DNA of 31,410 nt from Pseudomonadota bacterium (GTDB taxonomy: Bacteria > Desulfobacterota > JADFVX01): contig JADFVM010000217.1 of the NCBI GenBank assembly GCA_015222555.1, forward strand, positions 1 to 31,410. The letters are read 5' to 3'. Of the stretch, positions 1 through 8,411 are shown piece after piece. A program made the translations under genes and the position numbers. Position 1 is the stretch's first letter, and every line of letters begins with the position of its first letter. The notes under the pieces are model-generated. The model was given only the letters and a program-made list of their open reading frames with translations, was not told the DNA's origin and searched no databases.

Positions 1-17
1 CTTGGGAGTCAATATAC

Positions 18-29
18 CTGCGCGCGCAG
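18..29. repeat. 12-bp perfect GC palindrome flanked by a near direct repeat
   Basis: CTGCGCGCGCAG at 18-29 is its own reverse complement. It lies between GGGAGTCAAT (4-13) and GGGAGTTGAT (31-40), which match at 8 of 10 positions. The site is just downstream of the small membrane protein gene that ends at 46. It could be an operator-like site, or part of the next gene, which is outside the window. Function unknown. Confidence 0.3.
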
Positions 30-45
30 TGGGAGTTGATCTAAA

Positions 46-444
46 TTATCGCGGGTTAACTATTGTAGGTGACTCCATGATGGGATTGAAAGTGTAGGTA
101 TATTTATAGCCTCCCGGAAAATCAACATCTTCAGAATAGCTTGCCTTCATAATGGCAGGCTTCCCCTCCTCTATAATGATGTGCAGCCCCTCCTCTTCGT
201 ATTCATAATCGACGTGTAATGTTACGTCCATTTCCTTCAAATTTTCATAAACCTCTTTTTTTATTTTGTCCGCCGCCTCTACCTTCAAACGAGCAACCTT
301 TGTTCTGAAAAGCTCTTTTACCTGACCATATTGTATTAGTGGTATGGCCATCTTTATGCCAACGTATGCTGCAACTGCAATAATTAATAAGAATATTATG
401 CCCCCTAATGAGAGTGCACCTTTCTGAGAATTAAGCCTGGACAT
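46..444 (-). CDS. small membrane-anchored protein of unknown function
   Basis: Unrecognised protein of 132 aa. The N-terminus is short and polar (MSRLNSQKGALS), followed by one strong hydrophobic segment at about residues 14-36 and a charged region rich in Lys and Glu. This layout suggests a single N-terminal membrane anchor with the rest on the far side of the membrane. It resembles the general style of DUF4845-type or pseudopilin-like anchored proteins, but I cannot assign a family. An upstream in-frame start at 522 is possible; the ATG at 444 is preferred because GAGGTGG lies just upstream. It is downstream of cysS by about 150 bases and may be the last gene of the dnaE-accA-cysS unit or have its own promoter. 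No catalytic motif is visible. Confidence 0.7.
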   Translation of the reverse strand: MSRLNSQKGALSLGGIIFLLIIAVAAYVGIKMAIPLIQYGQVKELFRTKVARLKVEAADKIKKEVYENLKEMDVTLHVDYEYEEEGLHIIIEEGKPAIMKASYSEDVDFPGGYKYTYTFNPIMESPTIVNPR

Positions 445-595
445 ACCCCACCACCTCACCTTGTTATTATCTGCCTTCTTTAATCTTATTATTTTCAATT
501 TATTCCGAAACCTATGATACAATCCAACAGTTCTATAAGCAGCAAATTAGAACCTTTTTTCACAAATTAGATGTATTGCAGCGCATTATTTTAGG

Positions 596-2080
596 CTATC
601 GTTTAACTTCCCATGAAGTACTTTCAGCACCGTCTTTTAAAATTACACCCATTGAAGCCAGTCGATCTCTTATTTCATCGGACCTTTTCCAGTTTTTATT
701 CAAACGGGCTTGCCACCTTTCAGCAACTAAACCATCAACTTCCCCGGCATCAAGTTGATGATCTTTTTTACGTTTTCTTTGCAATACATCATGAAATTTA
801 ACCGGTTCTGCTTCAAGCATTCCCAGGACATTTCCTGTTTCAACCAGTCTATCCTTTGCTTGAGTTAAAATCTCCAGTGCGGCAGGACTTCTTATAAAAC
901 CTGACGCATTTATCCAACGATTAATTGCTCGTATCGTGTCAAACATGGCCGCAATTGCAAGGGCGGAATTAAAATCATCATCCATTGCTGCACAGAATCT
1001 TTCTGAGTGGGAATTTATCATGTCCTCTGCTTCAGCATCGACACCTTCACCCTCTCTATGACCACTCAGAACGTTTTCCGACCCCTCACTTAAAATAGCG
1101 TTAATTGCATTGAGTGTCGAATAGATTTTCTCCAGAGCCGTTTCAGCTTCATTCAGGTTTTGATCCGAGTAATCGATGGGGCTTCTGTAGTGAGTTGTGA
1201 GCAGGAACAATCTGACAACTTCGGAATGATAGCGGCCTAAAAGGTCCCGAATAGTGAAAAAATTGCCAAGAGATTTCGACATTTTTTCTTCATTAACCGT
1301 TACAAATCCATTATGAATCCAGTATTTGGCAAAAGGTTTTCCATTGGCACATTGAGATTGCGCTACTTCGTTCTCGTGATGTGGAAAAATAAGGTCCTTA
1401 CCGCCGCCATGGATATCAAAGGTTTCTCCAAGATGCTTGGCACTCATAGCAGAACACTCTATGTGCCAGCCGGGCCTTCCCTTTCCCCAAGGTGACTCCC
1501 ACGATGGCTCACCTTCCTTACTCATCTTCCAGAGCGCAAAGTCGAGGGGGTTTTTCTTCTTTTCACCCACTTCTACACGTGCACCTGCGATCAGATCATC
1601 CGTCTTTCTCCCTGACAGTTTGCCATAATCCTCATAGCTGTCTACAGAGTAGTAGACATCGCCACCGGCCTCATAGGCAAAACCTTTATTGATAAGCTTT
1701 TGTATAATACCGATGATATCCTTTATATGTTCTGTCGCTTTAGGTTCATAGGTGGGAGGAAGATTGCCAAGGTCCAACATATCGTCGTGAAAACTTCCCG
1801 TATATCTTTCGGTAATAACCGTATAGTCTACCCCTTCATCATTTGCTTTATTAATGATCTTATCATCAATATCCGTAATATTTCGGACATAAGTCACATG
1901 ATAACCGACATATTTAAGGTATCTGAAAATGACATCAAAGACGATACTTGCCCTGGCATGCCCCATATGGCACACATCATAAACGGTGGGTCCGCAGACA
2001 TACATTCCCACCTGATTTTCTACCAGAGGGATAAAGGGTTCCTTTCTGTTTACCAGGGTATTGTAGACCTTCAGGCTCAC
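596..2080 (-). CDS. cysS: cysteinyl-tRNA synthetase
   Basis: Class Ia aminoacyl-tRNA synthetase that charges tRNA-Cys with cysteine in the cytoplasm using ATP. The 494-aa product carries the HIGH-type signature HMGH (residues 38-41) and KMSKS (266-270). The expected zinc ligands are at C29, C209, H234 and E238, which selects cysteine over serine in this family. The C-terminal helical anticodon-binding part is complete and somewhat longer than in E. coli (461 aa). The start is GTG, overlapping the accA stop as GTGA, with AGGAGGG upstream. This indicates translational coupling to accA. Nothing appears broken or missing. Confidence 0.97.
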   Translation of the reverse strand: MSLKVYNTLVNRKEPFIPLVENQVGMYVCGPTVYDVCHMGHARASIVFDVIFRYLKYVGYHVTYVRNITDIDDKIINKANDEGVDYTVITERYTGSFHDDMLDLGNLPPTYEPKATEHIKDIIGIIQKLINKGFAYEAGGDVYYSVDSYEDYGKLSGRKTDDLIAGARVEVGEKKKNPLDFALWKMSKEGEPSWESPWGKGRPGWHIECSAMSAKHLGETFDIHGGGKDLIFPHHENEVAQSQCANGKPFAKYWIHNGFVTVNEEKMSKSLGNFFTIRDLLGRYHSEVVRLFLLTTHYRSPIDYSDQNLNEAETALEKIYSTLNAINAILSEGSENVLSGHREGEGVDAEAEDMINSHSERFCAAMDDDFNSALAIAAMFDTIRAINRWINASGFIRSPAALEILTQAKDRLVETGNVLGMLEAEPVKFHDVLQRKRKKDHQLDAGEVDGLVAERWQARLNKNWKRSDEIRDRLASMGVILKDGAESTSWEVKR

Positions 2081-3036
2081 TTACCCTCCTTAAATTCACC
2101 AAGCTTTCTGAATTTCTCATAGCGTCTTTCGATACGAAGTTCACTATTCATGTCTTTCAGTTCTTTCAACCCTTCCAACAGTGAGGCTTTCAACTCTTGT
2201 GCGGCTTTGTCAATATTCCTGTGTGCGCCACCGGGCGGCTCTGGAACAATCTTGTCAATCACGTTCAGTTCAAGCAGATCCTTAGCAGTGATTTTCAAGG
2301 CAGCGGCTGCTTCCTCGACTTTTTCACCACTCTTCCACAAGATAGCCGCGCAGCCTTCAGGGGAGATGACAGAATAGATTGAATTCTCCATCATCTGTAC
2401 AATATCACCGATGCCAAGGGCTAGCGCGCCTCCGCTGCCGCCTTCACCAATAACGGTACAGATAACCGGAACTTTTAACATTGACATTTCTCTTAAATTT
2501 CTTGCTATCGCTTCCCCCTGCCCCCTTTCTTCAGCGCCTATTCCGGGATACGCGCCGGGCGTATCAATGAATGTGATAATCGGCTTATTAAAACTCTCAG
2601 CCATTTCCATCAATCTCAACGCCTTTCTGTATCCTTCAGGATTTGGCATGCCAAAGTTTCGAAAGATTTTTTCCTTTGTATCCCTGCCCTTCTGGTGCCC
2701 AATAATTACAACTGTCTCCCCATCAAGTGTTGCCAGGCCACCAACAATGGCAGGATCATCCTTAAAGTTTCTGTCTCCATGAAGCTCGATAAAATCTTCA
2801 AATATGAGTTTGATATAATCCAGAGTATAGGGTCTGCTGGGATGTCGGGAAAGCTTCGCCCTATTCCAGCTTGTCAAATTACTGAAGATTTCAGTCCTGA
2901 GTTTGTCTGCTTTTTTTTGCAGTTTCCCCAGATCCGCTTTAAATTCTTCATTATCATGTGAAAGAATTTCCAGCTCTTCAATCTTTTTTTCTAAATCAAT
3001 TAACGGCTTTTCAAAGTCCAGTGCTTGAATTGGCAA
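2077..3036 (-). CDS. accA: acetyl-CoA carboxylase, carboxyltransferase subunit alpha
   Basis: Alpha subunit of the carboxyltransferase half of acetyl-CoA carboxylase. With AccD it moves the carboxyl group from biotin-BCCP to acetyl-CoA, giving malonyl-CoA for fatty acid synthesis. Length is 319 aa, normal for AccA. A helical N-terminus (about 1-55) precedes the crotonase-type core with the glycine-rich GEGGSGGALALG stretch near residue 200, an oxyanion-hole region of this fold. No zinc finger is present, as expected for AccA rather than AccD. The start is TTG (TTGCCAATTCAA), supported by GAAGGAGC upstream. It follows dnaE by 110 bases, an adjacency also known in E. coli, and overlaps cysS by 4 bases. 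Confidence 0.97.
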   Translation of the reverse strand: MPIQALDFEKPLIDLEKKIEELEILSHDNEEFKADLGKLQKKADKLRTEIFSNLTSWNRAKLSRHPSRPYTLDYIKLIFEDFIELHGDRNFKDDPAIVGGLATLDGETVVIIGHQKGRDTKEKIFRNFGMPNPEGYRKALRLMEMAESFNKPIITFIDTPGAYPGIGAEERGQGEAIARNLREMSMLKVPVICTVIGEGGSGGALALGIGDIVQMMENSIYSVISPEGCAAILWKSGEKVEEAAAALKITAKDLLELNVIDKIVPEPPGGAHRNIDKAAQELKASLLEGLKELKDMNSELRIERRYEKFRKLGEFKEGK

Positions 3037-3146
3037 TTATTTGCTCCTTCTATCTTTCTAACGGGATGGATAAAAACAACCTCTCCTAGTTATGACCGGT
3101 TCTCATCTCGCTGAGTCCGTCAATTTACGGTTGACACGACACGGGT

Positions 3147-6100
3147 TTAATGGAAAGTAACGACATCATAACCAAATGTCCTTTTAACATCGGTAAGAAG
3201 TCCATCACTCGGTTTTACCTTTACCTCTTCCGGCAAAGAGATGATTGTCTCGCTTCTGTTTGGAATAACCACATGGATATATGCCTGACAATTCCCTCTA
3301 TAATTTTCGATTATCTCTTTTAACCTGTTCAGGTGCTCTTTCTCAAGGCCTGGTGTAGTCAATCTGAAACGGACAGAGGTTGTAAGTTTTTCTCTTACAT
3401 CCCTCAAAGGCAGGATTTCTGAAGCGATCAGTTTTGTATTTTCATCACTAACATCTAATCTTCCCCGAACAAGCAAGGGGAGATCACTGCCAAGGATTGT
3501 TGCCACGTCCCTATACACATCAGGGAATATGATGACCTCTAATGTACCGTTCAGATCCTCAAGGGTAATGAAACCCATTCTGTCACCTTTTTTAGTTATT
3601 GATTCTTTTAATGCCACAACAACACCGCAAAGTGTTGCCTCATTATCATTGGTCATTTTTTGTACAGTAATCGTGTCTGCCGTTGAATATCTTTTCATGT
3701 CTTCACTGTAACTTGCAAGAGGGTGACCGGTTATATAAAAACCGAGACTTTCCTTTTCGAAGTTAAGTAATTCATTTTCCGGCCACTCCTCTATTTCGGG
3801 CAGTGAAGTGTGTGCATGGGTTTCTCTTTCCTGTGACTGGAAGGCACCAAACATATTAGCCTGCCCACTAAGCCTGTCTTTTTGAAGTACCTGAGCACAG
3901 TCCATCGCCTCTTCCAGAACAGATATCAACTGAGACCTTTTTGCGTCAGTCCCATCAAAGGCGCCGCATTTTATGAGACTCTCAATAACTCTTTTATTCA
4001 CTTTTCTCAGGTCTACATTTTCGCAAAATTCAAAAATGGAATCAAAACTCACATTCTTGCTTCTCGTCTCTAAAATCACGTCTATAGCAGCATCGCCTAC
4101 ATTTTTCACGCCCCCCAAGCCAAAACGAATACCATCATTTACAACGGTAAAAACACGCATGCTTTGACTGATATCCGGGGGAAGAATTTCAATACCCATC
4201 TCTTTACATTCGCTTATATTTTTAATCACCTTGTCCGTATTGTCCATATCTTCAGTGAGAAGAGATGCCATGAACTCTACAGGATAATGAGCTTTTAAAT
4301 AGGCAGTTTGGAACGAAACCATTGCGTAGGCCGCACTGTGAGACTTGTTAAAACCATATTCCGCAAATTTCGCCATGAGATCAAATACCTTTTCGGCCCT
4401 TTTTAAATCAACACCCGTTTTCTTTGCGCCGACGAGAAATTTTTCTTTCTGTAAAGCCATCTCTTCATGCTTTTTCTTTCCCATGGCCCGTCTCAAGATG
4501 TCGGCATCACCCAGGCTAAATCCTGCAAGCGCACTTGCAATTTTCATTACCTGCTCCTGATAAACAATGACGCCATAGGTATCTTTTAAGATCGGCTCCA
4601 GTTGAGGTAGATCATAGGATATTTTTACCTTACCATGCTTCCTCTTAATAAATTCATCGACCATTCCACTCCCCAGGGGGCCTGGCCGATACAGAGCCAG
4701 CAGGGCGATAATATCTTCAAAGGTAGAAGGCTTCATCTTGACGATGAGTTCCTTCATACCCGAACTTTCAAGCTGAAAGACACCCGTTGTTGCACCTGAG
4801 GCAAAAAGGTCATAGGTCTTTTTATCATCCAGAAGAATATTCTCCAACGAAAAGGCCTCATCCTTCCCCTCTTTAATAAGTCTAACGGCATTTGCAATAA
4901 CAGTAAGAGTCTTTAATCCAAGAAAATCAAATTTTACCAGACCAATTTTTTCCACATTATTCATGGAAAACTGCGTCGTAATACTGCCGCCCTTCTGATC
5001 CTTATAGAGGGGAAGATATTCAACAAGAGGCCTGTTTGAGACAACTACACCTGCCGCATGAGTAGAGGCATGGCGTGTAAGTCCCTCAAGCGCCTTTGCA
5101 GTCTTAATGAGCTCCTTATATGACGGATTCTCCTCCATAGCCTCATTAATCTTTGGTTCCTGCTTCAAAGCGTCATCAATGGTAATGTTGAGCGCATTAG
5201 GAATAAGCTTTGCCAGTCTGTCCACTTCTCCATAGGGAATTGCCATGGCCCGCCCCACATCTCTTATAGCCGCCTTTGCCTGCATCGTACCGAATGTAAT
5301 TATTTGCGCCACATTGTCCGTTCCATATTTTTCGGCAACATATTTAATAATTTCATCCCTCCCATGAATGCAAAAATCGATATCAATATCAGGCATGGAT
5401 ATTCTTTCAGGGTTTAGAAATCTCTCAAAGAGCAGATCATAGGGGATGGGATCAATATCGGTAATTTGAAGGGCATAGGCTACAATCGAACCGGCGGCAG
5501 AGCCTCTTCCGGGGCCAACAGGAATGCCTCTTTCCTTTGCGCTTTTAATAAAGTCTGCCACGATGAGAAAATAACCGGGGAAACCCATCGTGTTAATAAT
5601 ATCGAGTTCTTCTTCCAGCCTTTCTTCATATTCAGTCTCTTTTTCACCGAAGCCCTCAGGGTCCCTTAACTTAATTGCTTTAAGGCGGTCTTCCAAACCT
5701 GCTTTTGCCAATGTCTCCAGATGATTTTCCAGCTTTTCTCCCTGAGGAATATCGTATTTAGGAAAATGGTATTCACCGAATTTCATTTCAAGGTTACACC
5801 TTTCAGCGATCTGAATTGTATTCGTTATCGCCTCCGGAGCGTAGGCAAAAGCCTCCTTCATCTCCTCTGAACTTTTGAGGTAGAAGTCATCCCCTGTAAA
5901 CTTCAGTCGATCCACATCATTCATTGTTTTACCGGTTTGTATACACAGTAGAACCTCGTGTGCCCTCGCATCCTCCCTGTTGAGATAGTGACAGTCATTA
6001 GTTGCAACGAGGGGGAGGCCGACTTCCTTAGCTAGAGCAAGAAGTCCGTCATTAACTCTTCTCTGGGCAGGGATAGTGTTTTCCTGAAGCTCCAGATAAA

Positions 6101-6623
6101 AGCGTTCGTTATCGAACATTGCTGCATATTCCTTTGCTTTTTCAACAGCGGCATCATATTGACCGATATTTAGCAGGTGGGGCACCTCACCTTTCAGACA
6201 TGAACTTAAGGCGATCAATCCTTCGTTGTGAGTTTGTAATAGCTCATGATCTATCCTGGGTTTATAGTAAAACCCTTCCAGATGACCTGCAGTAACGAGT
6301 TTGCAGAGGTTTTTATAACCGGAACTGTCTTGAGCGAGAAGAATTAAATGATGTGCTATATGAGAGCCGCCACTATGGCTTTTTTTATTAAAGCGGCTAC
6401 TCCCTGTAATATAAACTTCACAGCCAATTATCGGTTTGATGCCGTTTTTGATTGCCCGTTGATAAAATTCAACGGCACCGAAGAGGTTACCATGATCAGT
6501 CATGGCAATAGCCGGCATCTTGAGTTCACGCGCTCTTTCAAAGAGGTCATCTAATCTGATAGCGCCATCAAGAAGACTATATTGGGTATGTAGGTGTAAA
6601 TGAACAAAATCACTATGGTGCAT
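3147..6623 (-). CDS. dnaE: DNA polymerase III subunit alpha (DnaE1 type)
   Basis: Replicative polymerase catalytic subunit, 1158 aa, full length for DnaE1. An N-terminal PHP domain (about 1-280) starts with H10-L-H12 and SLLDG, followed by DHG at 43-45, E69, C142 and N-D-C-H at 209-212. The putative metal ligands of the PHP domain therefore look intact, unlike E. coli. The palm carries PDIDIDF at 411-417, with D412 and D414 matching the catalytic pair, and a later VKFDFLGL motif that supplies the third aspartate. A helix-hairpin-helix region and a C-terminal OB fold follow. The ATG at 6623 has no clear ribosome-binding site. Known partners of the family are the beta clamp, tau and the exonuclease subunit; none is encoded here. 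Confidence 0.97.
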   Translation of the reverse strand: MHHSDFVHLHLHTQYSLLDGAIRLDDLFERARELKMPAIAMTDHGNLFGAVEFYQRAIKNGIKPIIGCEVYITGSSRFNKKSHSGGSHIAHHLILLAQDSSGYKNLCKLVTAGHLEGFYYKPRIDHELLQTHNEGLIALSSCLKGEVPHLLNIGQYDAAVEKAKEYAAMFDNERFYLELQENTIPAQRRVNDGLLALAKEVGLPLVATNDCHYLNREDARAHEVLLCIQTGKTMNDVDRLKFTGDDFYLKSSEEMKEAFAYAPEAITNTIQIAERCNLEMKFGEYHFPKYDIPQGEKLENHLETLAKAGLEDRLKAIKLRDPEGFGEKETEYEERLEEELDIINTMGFPGYFLIVADFIKSAKERGIPVGPGRGSAAGSIVAYALQITDIDPIPYDLLFERFLNPERISMPDIDIDFCIHGRDEIIKYVAEKYGTDNVAQIITFGTMQAKAAIRDVGRAMAIPYGEVDRLAKLIPNALNITIDDALKQEPKINEAMEENPSYKELIKTAKALEGLTRHASTHAAGVVVSNRPLVEYLPLYKDQKGGSITTQFSMNNVEKIGLVKFDFLGLKTLTVIANAVRLIKEGKDEAFSLENILLDDKKTYDLFASGATTGVFQLESSGMKELIVKMKPSTFEDIIALLALYRPGPLGSGMVDEFIKRKHGKVKISYDLPQLEPILKDTYGVIVYQEQVMKIASALAGFSLGDADILRRAMGKKKHEEMALQKEKFLVGAKKTGVDLKRAEKVFDLMAKFAEYGFNKSHSAAYAMVSFQTAYLKAHYPVEFMASLLTEDMDNTDKVIKNISECKEMGIEILPPDISQSMRVFTVVNDGIRFGLGGVKNVGDAAIDVILETRSKNVSFDSIFEFCENVDLRKVNKRVIESLIKCGAFDGTDAKRSQLISVLEEAMDCAQVLQKDRLSGQANMFGAFQSQERETHAHTSLPEIEEWPENELLNFEKESLGFYITGHPLASYSEDMKRYSTADTITVQKMTNDNEATLCGVVVALKESITKKGDRMGFITLEDLNGTLEVIIFPDVYRDVATILGSDLPLLVRGRLDVSDENTKLIASEILPLRDVREKLTTSVRFRLTTPGLEKEHLNRLKEIIENYRGNCQAYIHVVIPNRSETIISLPEEVKVKPSDGLLTDVKRTFGYDVVTFH

Positions 6624-6728
6624 GATGAATTACCATGATATAATTATTTTTCAAATTTAAAATAACCCATTATCAGAGGGACTTTAACAACATGTTTCTC
6701 CCTGTGATGTGCATATATACAATGAAAA

Positions 6729-6756
6729 ATAATAGCATACAGCGATTCTAATTCAA
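6729..6756 (-). promoter_or_regulatory. candidate promoter for dnaE
   Basis: Reading the minus strand, TTGAAT (6756-6751) is separated by 16 bases from TATTAT (6734-6729), which is preceded by TGC, forming an extended -10. Transcription would begin near 6722, leaving a leader of about 100 bases before the dnaE ATG. It lies in the divergent gap between dnaE and trmL. Inference from motif only. Confidence 0.45.
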
Positions 6757-6767
6757 AGGCTTTTTGA

Positions 6768-7238
6768 ATGAATATTGTACTGATTGAGCCACAGATCCCC
6801 CAAAACACCGGTAACATCGCAAGACTTTGTGCTGCCACAGGCAGTCGCTTGCACCTTGTAGGGAAGTTGGGTTTTAAAACCGATGATAAATACTTAAAGA
6901 GAGCCGGGCTTGACTACTGGAAATATGTGGAAATCTTTTACTATGAAAATGTGAAGGAGTTTGAAAGGAAATGTCGAAAAGGTGAAAAATTCTTTCTCTT
7001 GACGACAAAGGGTTCCAAAATATATTCAGATGTCAGTTTTGGCAACAACGATTATCTAATATTTGGGTCAGAAACGAAGGGATTACCTGATGTGATGAGA
7101 GAAAAATATTTCGATAGATGCATAAAAATTCCAATATTAAAAGAGACGAGAAGCCTGAATTTAGCTAATTCTGTCGGGATTGTTCTTTATGAAGCCTTAA
7201 GACAAACCAATTTCGCTAGCTGTCAACGCGCTCTTTAA
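6768..7238 (+). CDS. trmL: tRNA (cytidine(34)-2'-O)-methyltransferase
   Basis: SPOUT-class SAM-dependent methyltransferase, predicted to 2'-O-methylate the wobble base of tRNA-Leu isoacceptors, as known for E. coli TrmL. At 156 aa it is a minimal SPOUT protein of the usual length. Visible motifs are N-terminal PQNTGNIAR, central LIFGSETKGLP, and the C-terminal RSLNLANSVGIVLYEALRQ segment that forms the trefoil-knot cofactor site. AAAGG lies about 8 bases before the ATG. It is a single plus-strand gene set between two minus-strand units, divergent from dnaE. Its last 23 bases overlap the end of ihfB in antisense. A related SPOUT paralogue is possible, but the short length favours TrmL. Confidence 0.93.
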   Translation: MNIVLIEPQIPQNTGNIARLCAATGSRLHLVGKLGFKTDDKYLKRAGLDYWKYVEIFYYENVKEFERKCRKGEKFFLLTTKGSKIYSDVSFGNNDYLIFGSETKGLPDVMREKYFDRCIKIPILKETRSLNLANSVGIVLYEALRQTNFASCQRAL

Positions 7239-7497
7239 GTTCTTTACCCGGCTTAAAAAAGATAGCCCGCTTGCGCTCAACCTGTACTTTTTCCCCCGTC
7301 TTCGGATTTCTACCAAGACGCTCATCTCTTGTAATGACCTTAAAACTACCAAGCCCTCTCAGCTCTATTTTATCACCTTTTTTCAGGGCATTTCCCATGT
7401 CACGAAAGAGTGTGTTAATAATCAACTCTGCATCCTTCTTGCTCATGGTGTCAGCAAGCTTATCTGCTATCTTGTCTATCAACTGACTTTTTGTCAT
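7216..7497 (-). CDS. ihfB: HU/IHF family DNA-binding protein, IHF beta-like
   Basis: Small nucleoid-associated DNA-bending protein, 93 aa. The HU/IHF fold is recognised by the helical N-terminus (MTKSQLIDKIA), the GLGSFKV turn and the GRNPKTGE signature at the base of the beta arm, whose proline intercalates into DNA in this family. Basic arm residues (VERKRAIFF) follow. The family acts as a dimer, as a heterodimer with IHF alpha in IHF. GGGAGGAAAT precedes the ATG. It is the last gene of the rpsA-sppA-ihfB run, 26 bases after sppA; rpsA-ihfB adjacency is widespread in proteobacteria and supports the IHF-beta assignment. A generic HU cannot be excluded from sequence alone. Confidence 0.9.
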   Translation of the reverse strand: MTKSQLIDKIADKLADTMSKKDAELIINTLFRDMGNALKKGDKIELRGLGSFKVITRDERLGRNPKTGEKVQVERKRAIFFKPGKELKERVDS

Positions 7498-7523
7498 ATT
7501 TCCTCCCTCGGCATATAATCGTT

Positions 7524-8411
7524 CTAATAATTATTGACTGAATACATTAACTGGGGTATCGCCAGATTTTCAATAGCATCCTTAACAGAGCCGCCTAGAA
7601 TGTATTCCAGGACACCCTTTTTTTTATCCACATAAAAAACTTTTGGCTCACCTTTAATGCCTGCAAGTTTGGCAACCAGGTCAATGGAGTCCTGCAAGCT
7701 ACCCAGCTTGTCAACAAGTCCAAGGCTCAAAGCCTGTTCACCTGAAAAAACCCTTCCATCCGCTATCTTTTTAATCTCCTCTCGATTCATGCCCCTGCCC
7801 TCGGCTACGGCATCAACAAATTGGTTATGAACCGTATCTATTATGGATTGAAGTACTTGCTTCTCATCATGAGTCATTTCTCGAAGGGGTGAGCCGATAT
7901 CCTTAAACTTGCCACTCTTAATCACATAAGTTCTAAGCCCTAATTTTTCCAGGAGACCCTGCACATTGGAAAAATCCATTACAACGCCAATACTTCCCGT
8001 AAGCGAACCCGGATTTGCGACTATCTTTTCTGCTGCACAAGCAATGTAGTAACCGCCTGATGCAGCGATGGATGAAAAAGATGCGACTACCTTCTTAGAC
8101 CTGGCAAGTTTTTTTACTTCTGAATATATCTCTTGAGAGGGTGAGACTCCACCCCCGGGCGAATTAATCCTTAAAACGACTCCCTTCACATTGGCATTCT
8201 TCTTTACAGAATGAATATTCTCTATAATTTCCCGGGAACTTAATATTGCACCTTTGATTTCCAGAATAGCAATTTTGCTACTGAGTGTAAGCAGCGACGC
8301 GTCGGCACTGAACGATGAAAACTTAAATATATAAAGAGTGAATGCAAGAAGTGCAATTATAATAACAATAAATGCCGTCTTAACAGGGTGTTTCTTTATC
8401 GCTCTCTTCAA
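7524..8411 (-). CDS. sppA: signal peptide peptidase SppA (short form)
   Basis: Membrane-bound serine protease of the S49 family that degrades cleaved signal peptides. The 295-aa product is the short, single-domain form, as in Bacillus, rather than the double-domain E. coli form. A signal anchor spans about residues 12-30. The nucleophile is S118 in AASGGYYIA and the general-base lysine is K170 in SGKFKDIGSP. The 52-residue spacing equals that of B. subtilis SppA (S147/K199). The start is TTG, overlapping the rpsA stop as TTGA, with AAGGAAGAAGG just upstream. It sits between rpsA and ihfB. The active site appears complete. Confidence 0.93.
   Translation of the reverse strand: MKRAIKKHPVKTAFIVIIIALLAFTLYIFKFSSFSADASLLTLSSKIAILEIKGAILSSREIIENIHSVKKNANVKGVVLRINSPGGGVSPSQEIYSEVKKLARSKKVVASFSSIAASGGYYIACAAEKIVANPGSLTGSIGVVMDFSNVQGLLEKLGLRTYVIKSGKFKDIGSPLREMTHDEKQVLQSIIDTVHNQFVDAVAEGRGMNREEIKKIADGRVFSGEQALSLGLVDKLGSLQDSIDLVAKLAGIKGEPKVFYVDKKKGVLEYILGGSVKDAIENLAIPQLMYSVNNY

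Noticed and set aside
1700..2122. 140-residue plus-strand frame opposite cysS and the end of accA
   Set aside because: Antisense shadow of two clear genes; no ribosome-binding site or family signature.
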